Shown: positions 59,801 through 64,000 of the stretch, one piece after another
How positions within the stretch are numbered: position 1 is the first letter of the stretch
Layout: every line of letters starts with the position of its first letter
From: Lineus longissimus
Lineage: Eukaryota; Nemertea; Pilidiophora; Heteronemertea; Lineidae
Length of the DNA: 64,000 bases
NCBI RefSeq assembly: GCF_910592395.1
Contig: NC_088315.1
Location: 19,944,219 to 20,008,218 of the forward strand
Direction: 5' to 3'
Position numbers and translations under genes: made by a program
The notes under the pieces: generated by a model
Databases searched by the model: none
Seen by the model: the letters and a program-made list of their open reading frames with translations, nothing else
Told to the model about the DNA's origin: nothing

Positions 59801-62800
59801 AGTCGCTAGGCCCGGCCAATAAACCTATCTGTCGTCTCGCCGTAATGACACTTTAAAAACGCTCATCCCGCCTTGGAGGAAGAATACTCTCTGGAGAGTA
59901 ACACCTCCATTCTCTTGGAAAGAAGGCCTACAACATTACTCCTCCTTGCGAATGAGCGAGTAACGACATATCGATTGAAATGGCCTGTTATATCAGGATT
60001 TAATACCTCGAGTGCAGAGGTAGTGAACACCGAAGAACAAGAACAAGAAGACGAAGAACTGATTATCACTTTCTTGTTAATTGTGGTTATTTTTATTCCA
60101 TAGGTGCCTTTGTGCATCAGTTCCTGACGGCTGGCGAGTACTTCTACTGGAGCGACTATGTCGATGCTGGGAACACCATCGCCTTCCGCGGCACTGTGAG
60201 AGTTGCCGAGAGACAGTCCCAGTCATCAAGTGTGTCGATGCAAGTCAAGGGTGTTGCGGCAAAGTTAGCACCTGTTTCAAAAAGTGAGTCGACATAATTT
60301 TATTTTTTCGACATATTAGTTGAATGATTATGTAAATTTATACTTTTCCGATCATGTTTTAGCTGTGCGAGTTGGCCGCGATATCGATGAAAACATTCTC
60401 AGTTCTACACTGTCATGTGCATTCCTGCGAGATCTCGTCATATTTCGGTAGTCGAACACCCGATTATCCATGAAGACTCGAGCGCTGCGTAACGAATTTG
60501 ACGGGAGGCGTAAAAGGAATTGATACGTAAATGACAGTGTTGGAGGATCTTTGATCATTTAGCTTTCCTACGAGTCCCCGGTTTCTTCCAAGTATCCTTG
60601 GACAGCCAATGTGACGCTATACTGGCAAGGAGGCTGTGATATGCCAGTATTCAAGAAAAACGAAAGGTGACACTTAGGTGGGGATGATACTGTCACAACA
60701 GTAAAAACTTTTTTTAAAAGTCTAAACGAGTGTTAATCCAGGCACAGAACGGGCCGAGAGCTAGTATCGAATCGGGTCATCGGACGAAACAGATACAGCC
60801 TACCATGAAAACGATGTTACTTTATGAATAATGTCACGACATTGTACTATCTCCTTGTTACTTTCAGGGCATACACGAGCCGTCATAGATAGCTGCAGTC
60901 CAGTGACCCTGCCCGCTGGCTGTGAGAACAATGGAGGAAGTGTAACCTTCTTCTTCACCAGTTGCGCTACTCCCAACATCACAGCCTTCACAGTGACCCA
61001 GAACAGCAATGACTACACCATTGAGATGACTGGTGAAGGATTCGGAACTGACCTCTGCCAGCACACTGCCTTTTTTATGGACGAGCCACTGACCATTACG
61101 AGCGCAAGTACAAACAGTGTGGTCGCTACCTTCACCCCACATGCTGAGCTTGCAATCGGGGTCTCCTACGACCTGAACTCCGCCATCAGTCTCTTTGTTT
61201 ACGGCGCAGGATCTACCGCAGTCCAGATCAGTAATAGTACCAGCTACATCTTCAAACCTGTCGTGTCTGCAGCTAGTCCGACTACCGGATCATGTGCTGG
61301 TGGAGCTAAGTTAGCGGTGACGGGAATGCACTTATCTGATGGAGGCTCGTCTGTCAGCATCAACTTCCCAGGAGTTGGCGCCTGTGAAATAACCGAAGAG
61401 ACACATGACTCTCTGATATGCTACACACCTTCTCTCACTGATGGTATCGAGTACATGGTGTCCATCTCGGTGACAACTCCCTACGAGACACTTGAGGCTA
61501 CTGGTGTCGATGTGACATTCACTTGTGGTTCAGCCGCTACTCCAGATGTCACCGCTGTTGATCCCACATCAACTGATGGCACGGACACACTCACCATCTC
61601 CGGGTCAGGTTTCGGCGCCAGAACAGCAGATGTAGTTGTGTACGTGGGTACAGTCCCTTGCACTGTGGCAACGTGTTCAAGCAGTATCATCACTTGTAAT
61701 CTCCCATATACCGTCCCAGGGACCCAGGACGTCGTAGTGGTGAGAAACCCAGAAGGCAACTCAACTGGCTCAGTGTCGATCACGGTGATCCCACTTCTCA
61801 CTGGGCTCTCCTACTCCTCCGGTAGCACCAATGGTGGTTTACTTCTCCGAGCAAGCGGCGCTGGGTTTGTTGATGGCTCCACCACCATAACAGTCGACGG
61901 TGCCTCTGTGACTCCAACCGACGTCTCGTCCACCTTCGTCGAGTTTGTGACCCCTGCCCATTCTGCTGGCAGCGCGGACATCAACATCACTTCGAATGGA
62001 GTAACATATCCTGCACAAAGTTTCAGCTATTCCAGCGGGTCGACACCTATCGTGAACAGCTTATCCCCAAGCTCAGGCACGGGAGGTAGCTCTATGACCA
62101 TCTCCGGGTCTAACTTCGAGGCAACTTGCAATATGAATACCGTGATTATCTGCGGGCAGGAAAGTGAAGTCACCGCATGCTCCTCGAGTAGCCTAACTGT
62201 CACTCTCCCGCCGTGTCCTGCTGGAGACTACACAGTCTACGTCCATGTTGAGGGGAAAGGGGATGCTACGTCTTCGTTCCAATTCACCTTCCCATTGACC
62301 GTCAGCTCCATGTCGCCTGTTACAGGTAAGAATCAATTTTGTTACAGTTATAAAAGACACCTTTGGGGGAGGGGTGGCATAAACTTCAGGCCCAAGGTCT
62401 GTTTCTAAGTAAAAGTAAAACGTTTCCGCACTGATGGCAGGTGAGGAGTTAACGGGTCTTGAGAGAGTGACGTTTTAAAGACATACTGGACCAACATCAA
62501 TAAAAGGTTGTTAGAATGCTAACGACTGGAGCTGGCAATCGATCATACCACAAGAGCAGTATCACCATAACGATCCAAGGAACTAAGAACTGAAGGAAAG
62601 TTGGCACCGTATCAAATTCATAGGATAGTGCATGCATTTCTCACTGTGTCCAACAGCAAAACTGATTTCTCTCTCGAGCCATATTCGTTCATTGCATCTT
62701 CATTCATGTTTCAGGTAGTTTCGGTGGAGGCCAGATTCTTTCAATTGCTGGCCAAGGCTTCGACGGCAATGATACCTCCATCACAATCTGCGGGGAGCCG

Positions 62801-63216
62801 TGTCCCATCGTCCTCACTGCACCTAACTCGCCAACGGCTGTCCAGTGCACCGTTCCTGCTGCGCTTGGTAAGACTGTCACCTTAGAAAAGTAGCTCTAAT
62901 GAAAATCCGCGCAAATTTTTTTTTCATCTCGCCATACCTTGCAATTTTGATAGTGTTTGACAAGACCTTAGATCATGTCACTTCATAGAGTTTTTCATTT
63001 CCATCTAAAATCGTTCAATCCTATTCATCTCTTTCCAGACACTGGCTCTGGGACCAAGCTGTGCGACATGATCGTCTCCTCTGGAGAATCCACTCTAACT
63101 CACGGCACACAGTATACCTACCAGGCCGCCCTGACACCTTCCATCTCATCTGTCTCGCCAGCAAGGGGCGGCACTGGCGGAGGAACCACTATCACCATCA
63201 ATGGATCTGGATTCGG
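41854..63216 (+). CDS. PKHD1L1-like: Fibrocystin-L / PKHD1L1-like protein, 5' 30 exons (continues past the window)
   Basis: Exons: 41854-41902, 46268-46351, 46495-46621, 47360-47468, 47959-48016, 49131-49278, 49925-50001, 50306-50419, 50657-50854, 51069-51325, 51743-51831, 51986-52257, 52634-52774, 53167-53321, 53620-53844, 54131-54258, 54671-54837, 55200-55354, 55524-55808, 56188-56419, 56617-56877, 57379-57503, 58106-58232, 58515-58710, 58996-59243, 59430-59615, 60104-60283, 60868-62325, 62715-62867, 63039-63216. All junctions keep phase; 6182 nt, about 2060 codons, roughly half of a 4200-residue vertebrate PKHD1L1. Order: signal peptide, two or three IPT/TIG domains (PRIGSINGETRITLHGVG), PA14, weaker repeats, many IPT domains, a cupredoxin-like stretch (YSWNPVSIDIKEGDKIQWNW), then more IPT. 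G8 and parallel beta-helix domains, if present, lie beyond the window. It is predicted to be a large extracellular or type I membrane protein; vertebrate relatives coat stereocilia and are expressed in immune cells. Confidence 0.9.
41925..42058. mobile_element. GGGCCCAGTTG-type MITE, copy 3
   Basis: GTTGCTCAAAACCAGTTTTG to TTGTTTTGAATATCCAAGCC, with the GCTGGCGTTAGCTTAAC / GTTAACGCCAGC inner pair. It begins about 20 bp after the first donor of the fibrocystin-like gene. Confidence 0.75.
43358..45258. mobile_element. Longer Mutator-like element carrying a nested fold-back element
   Basis: 43358-43541 is an inverted copy of the MITE at 7711 (GGCTTATTATAAACCGCGAAAT... AGACTCCACTGTG). The matching opposite end GCGATTTATAATAAGCC is at 45242-45258. 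Flanks AAGCTGAAC and ATGCTGAAT agree at 7 of 9, consistent with an old 9-bp duplication. Between lie about 385 bp absent from the 7711 copy and the whole fold-back element 43927-45228. Confidence 0.65.
43927..45228. mobile_element. 1302-bp fold-back transposon, near-perfect palindrome
   Basis: Arms 43927-44679 and 44690-45228 around a 10-nt spacer (TCGCGCGCAG). Ends TACGGTGGCCCATTAGGGAC / complement; GATTAC flanks both sides (43921-43926, 45229-45234). Outer arm parts hold a minisatellite of TTTCTCCACGGAAATAA-type units, about 17 on the left and 6 on the right, which explains the length difference. The inner 349 bp of each arm appear identical. Both arms encode the same short frame starting MSNGIDKRPRVPAG; no transposase is recognisable. 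Confidence 0.92.
45259..46267. other. Remainder of intron 1 of the fibrocystin-like gene
   Basis: No exon or repeat recognised apart from general AT-rich sequence. Confidence 0.4.
47090..47312 (-). mobile_element. tRNA-derived SINE
   Basis: Read on the minus strand it begins GGAGTGGCGTGGTCTAGTGG (A-box-like) and has GGATTCGATTCCCGGC (B-box-like) about 45 nt later, followed by a non-tRNA body. The CCA end and full cloverleaf are absent, so it is a SINE head and not a tRNA gene. It lies in intron 3 of the fibrocystin-like gene. Confidence 0.7.
50210..50285 (-). mobile_element. tRNA-like SINE fragment
   Basis: Minus-strand reading gives GGTCTCAGAATCTAGTGGTG and, about 40 nt later, AGGCTCGATTCCGGGG, resembling A and B boxes. 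Shorter and more degraded than the copy at 47090. Confidence 0.45.
50657..50854 (+). CDS. Exon 9: canonical IPT/TIG domain
   Basis: Encodes VDSVSPSVGSTAGGTLLTIT, then a GGEDC turn and ITCVTP, the usual Ig-like IPT pattern. Acceptor TTGCAG and donor GTGAGT; phases 1 and 1. The downstream intron contains a 33-bp minisatellite at 50879-50998. Confidence 0.88.
50879..50998. repeat. 33-bp minisatellite in an intron
   Basis: Three and a half units of AAAGCGCCTCAGATTTGGGC plus ACATTTAAG lie just after the donor of exon 9. The frame 50779-51060 stays open only because of the unit length. Confidence 0.85.
51069..52257 (+). CDS. PA14-like domain over three exons
   Basis: Exons 51069-51325, 51743-51831 and 51986-52257. 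GNRGVRMEFWNE, then TRWSGFFVAPVTGQYLLMAKGDDSIKLYVSG, and later YYFEAYHRQASGGGSFYMGA are the PA14 core strands. PA14 domains often bind glycans. Its place after the first IPT repeats matches vertebrate PKHD1L1. Confidence 0.88.
52900..53150 (+). pseudogene. Two decayed tandem copies of exon 14
   Basis: 52921-53010 and 53040-53140 resemble the functional exon 53167-53321 (GCGACAG-A-GACT-ATAGA, GTGGTCG, TCAGTGACCGA). The first has lost the acceptor AG (CTGGCG). The second has TTTCTGG in place of TTTCTAGG and an in-frame TAA. Spacing is about 120-127 bp. The real third copy keeps TTTCTAG and an open frame. Confidence 0.8.
54440..54650 (+). mobile_element. SINE-like fragment with AT-rich microsatellite tail
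   Basis: The stretch ending AAAGCGCTATAGAACTCAAT, then AAAATTATCATGATTAT and a TTATCATTATTA run, has the form of a 3' retroelement tail. Similar AGCGCT-containing words occur near 10255 and 18410. Family not identified. Confidence 0.4.
59430..59615 (+). CDS. Exon 26: cupredoxin-like segment
   Basis: GYSWNPVSIDIKEGDKIQWNW followed by YRVCQTAN resembles the plastocyanin-like insert described in PKHD1L1-type proteins; exon 27 (AFVHQFLTAGEYFYWSDYVD) completes it. Whether copper-binding His and Cys are retained cannot be judged by eye. Confidence 0.7.
60868..62325 (+). CDS. Exon 28: 1458-nt exon with several IPT/TIG domains
   Basis: In a gene whose other exons are 49-285 nt, this one encodes 485 codons. 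IPT starts are visible at VSAASPTTGSCAGGAKLAVT, VTAVDPTSTDGTDTLTISG, LTGLSYSSGSTNGGLLLRA, VNSLSPSSGTGGSSMTISG and VSSMSPVTG at the 3' end. It enters with two bases of a codon and leaves with one, as do most neighbours. Confidence 0.88.
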
Positions 63217-63297
63217 GTAAGTAAACCAGCAACCCCACACCCCCCCCCCCCCCCACCCCATAGGAGCGCAGCTCAGGTCTTTTTGGATAGAGTGCTG

Positions 63298-63687
63298 GGC
63301 CCGGTTGTTCAAAAGAAGAAACACATTTTTAAAGATAACTTAACGTTAAAATTCCTAACTTGGCGTTAAGATAACGTCAAGTTTTATTTTGAGTTGTTCA
63401 AACAATATTAGCCTAACATTGGCGTTATCTTTAACGTTAGATTTAACTTACCTAAAACCCTAAGTTAAATCTACCGTTATCTTTAACTTGATTACCTATA
63501 CCTACCATGGCAACTAACATCAGTGAACCAAGATGCAATATTTGCTAACATTAGCGTTAGTTTACCGTAACGTTGTTTTGAACAACCCAAATTTAACGCC
63601 AAGTTAGCTAACGCCAAGTTAAGGAATTTAACATTGATATTTAACTTAACATCAATGAAATTTAACTTCTTTTGAACAACCGGGCCC
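63298..63687. mobile_element. Long GGGCCCGGTTG-type MITE
   Basis: Ends GGGCCCGGTTGTTCAAAAGAAG and CTTCTTTTGAACAACCGGGCCC are inverted, about 22 bp. The body is full of AACGTTA / TAACGTT and GGCGTTA words in both orientations, so the whole 390 bp can fold back. It follows exon 30 of the fibrocystin-like gene. Confidence 0.88.
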
Positions 63688-63689
63688 CG

Positions 63690-64000
63690 GACTGCTGGCC
63701 AAGGGTCGGTGTTCGAATCCCTTCTGAAATAGAGGATACAAAAGCCGCTTCGATATGGTCCCGTAGACCCTTACCTTTGTTTGTTAAGCCAACTCGATGC
63801 CAAAGCACTTTCAGGATTCTCCATAAAACGGGATCTATACAGACTTCAAATATTTGGACCCGTTCTATAGTTAAATACCATCCATCGTGCAATGAATAAA
63901 TGTGTTCATCTCATGTATTCGAGGAGTTCATCTCTTGTGAAACGTTACTGGATAGCAGTATATACGTCATCATAAAGCAGATGAGGGCAATAATTCTATC
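63690..64000. other. Right-edge intron sequence
   Basis: Part of the intron after exon 30. A GGTGTTCGAATCCC word near 63705 resembles a tRNA B box, but no A box accompanies it. No exon is seen before the window ends. Confidence 0.4.

Overview
This window is animal nuclear DNA. It has spliced genes with GT-AG introns, families found only in animals (rhodopsin-type GPCR, ionotropic glutamate receptor, death-effector adaptor, fibrocystin-like ectodomain protein), LINE and SINE fragments, and many short inverted-repeat transposons. Compact introns and dense MITEs suggest a marine invertebrate such as a lancelet, hemichordate or lophotrochozoan. The sequence alone does not fix the species.

Layout. 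1-1716 (-): open reverse-transcriptase ORF of a LINE running off the left edge. 2721-5418 (-): a GPCR with a secreted 48-bp-repeat mucin-like ectodomain. It is split by a short repeat insertion flanked by a direct duplication of about 95 bp. 5.4-9.9 kb: MITEs (pogo-like and Mutator-like) and a 117-bp tandem repeat. 9995-20041 (-): a gene I assembled from splice phases that encodes a death-effector-like domain, a linker and about seven ankyrin repeats, one repeat per 99-nt exon, with visible tandem exon amplification. 24143-25072 (+): an uninterrupted bacterial-type D-alanine--D-alanine ligase with a eukaryotic-looking 3' splice site upstream and an AATAAA downstream. This is a strong horizontal-transfer candidate. 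25688-35252 (-): a complete 13-exon ionotropic glutamate receptor (851 codons) with unusual pore and M3 sequence. 36-41.8 kb: no gene seen, several MITEs. 41854-63216 (+, runs off the right edge): the first 30 exons (about 2060 codons) of a fibrocystin-L / PKHD1L1-like gene with signal peptide, IPT/TIG repeats, a PA14 domain and a cupredoxin-like segment. Intron 1 of that gene holds a 1.3-kb near-perfect palindromic transposon.

The genes are not an operon. Linkage may be incidental, although the DED-ankyrin adaptor and the peptidoglycan-precursor ligase sit side by side and both could touch innate immunity or symbiosis; that link is speculation. The clearest unusual items are the animal ddl gene, a family of fold-back transposons with 6-bp target duplications and interchangeable internal minisatellites, the one-exon-per-repeat ankyrin amplification, and the interrupted mucin-GPCR. 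All exon coordinates were derived by eye from splice motifs and phase continuity, without alignment tools.
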